This document shows, piece by piece, positions 6,324-6,587 of a stretch of DNA of 6,587 bases (the first letter of the stretch is position 1; each line of letters starts with the position of its first letter). The translations under genes and the position numbers were made by a program. The notes below the pieces were generated by a model. That model made no database searches. It saw nothing but the letters and a program-made list of their open reading frames with translations, and was not told the DNA's origin. This stretch comes from Propionibacteriaceae bacterium (GTDB taxonomy: Bacteria > Actinomycetota > Actinomycetes > Propionibacteriales > Propionibacteriaceae), in the NCBI GenBank assembly GCA_020438595.1, contig JAGQUI010000154.1:1-6587 (forward strand). The letters run 5' to 3'.

Positions 6324-6411
6324 AGCCGAGCTCCTCTTTCAAATCCTCACCGAACGCGAAGGAAGGCTCCGTGTACGGGCGGTCGACGATGTGCAGAAGT
6401 TCGACATTCAT
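6304..6411 (-). pseudogene. Short leftward reading frame, possible 5' stub of a truncated gene
   Basis: Leftward from ATG 6411 (GGAG about 8 nt upstream) a frame encodes 35 residues, beginning MNVELLHIVDRPYTEP and ending in SSSSGH. The last six residues lie antisense within the IS3 fragment, so the natural gene would have been cut at about 6324. The opening resembles small thioredoxin-like proteins that begin M-x-VELL-x-x-x-x-CPN, but the cysteine position is Arg here. The resemblance is from memory and short. It may equally be a chance frame. Confidence 0.3.
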
Positions 6412-6587
6412 GAGGCGTCTCCGGTTTGTTCATTGTTCGTCGCTTGGAGTGGGCCTGACCGGCGGAGGCTCGCTGCCAATCACTTGTCGAGGCCCTGAGC
6501 CCATCGCTTTCCGGACCGCGACAGTCCCGCCTGCAGCCGACTCTGTCTTGACCTCAGCTCTCGGACTACTGTGGCCAAGGGCACCTA
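6412..6587. other. 176-bp right end, no recognised feature
   Basis: No reading frame with protein-like character, RNA gene or strong inverted repeat stands out on either strand. A near-direct repeat on the minus strand (GAACAAT then GAACAAA, about 6424-6437) is the only local structure seen. It is probably upstream DNA of the short leftward frame or further rearranged remnant. Confidence 0.4.

Noticed and set aside
6325..6360. Plus-strand AELLFQILTERE resembling part of an IS21-type IstB helper
   Set aside because: Only 12 residues agree and the following sequence diverges at once. The opposite strand offers an equally good alternative reading, so no feature is called.
1..6587. tRNA, rRNA, CRISPR array, riboswitch or replication origin
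   Set aside because: I saw no tRNA-like arms, regularly spaced repeats, conserved aptamer cores or iteron clusters on either strand.

Overview
The window looks like a chromosomal or plasmid segment from a high-GC actinobacterium, most likely of the Mycobacteriales (Rhodococcus, Gordonia, Dietzia or a relative). Three things point there: the GC-rich codons with many GTG starts, the 4-nt overlaps between genes, and a good match to the IdeR/DtxR iron box. Nothing in the sequence fixes the genus.

Left part (1-4403) is an iron-regulated divergent gene set. A single IdeR-type operator (3744-3762) lies between two genes transcribed away from it. Leftward runs an operon that begins with an 875-residue three-module protein (1116-3743): an adenylate-forming acyl ligase, a phosphopantetheine carrier domain, and a multi-pass membrane acyltransferase-3-like domain. 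It overlaps by 4 nt the next gene, an FbpA-type ferric-iron-binding lipoprotein (76-1119). The operon probably continues off the left edge, perhaps into the ABC permease. Rightward runs a short Sfp-type phosphopantetheinyl transferase (3795-4403), the enzyme expected to activate the carrier domain. The inferred scheme is that the transferase loads the carrier arm, the ligase charges it with an acyl group, and the membrane domain passes that acyl group to an unknown acceptor. All of this would be switched on by iron starvation together with ferric-iron uptake. The logic resembles DltA/DltC/DltB, but on one polypeptide.

Middle (4404-4750) holds no convincing complete gene. It contains an antisense stretch that reads like a protein fragment and, just upstream of the next gene, a perfect 8-bp inverted repeat.

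Right part (4751-6201) is a two-gene thiol-redox operon: a membrane-anchored TlpA/ResA-like thioredoxin with a WCAPC active site, overlapping by 4 nt a CcdA-type membrane electron carrier. The usual downstream cytochrome c maturation genes (resB, ccsA) do not follow. Instead, 3 nt after the ccdA stop there is a decayed IS3-family transposase fragment (6204-6323) with an internal stop. A small leftward reading frame (6304-6411) runs into this fragment and may be the 5' stub of another gene. The last 176 bases hold nothing I recognise. The right end therefore looks like accessory, rearranged DNA, while the left part looks like an intact functional cluster.
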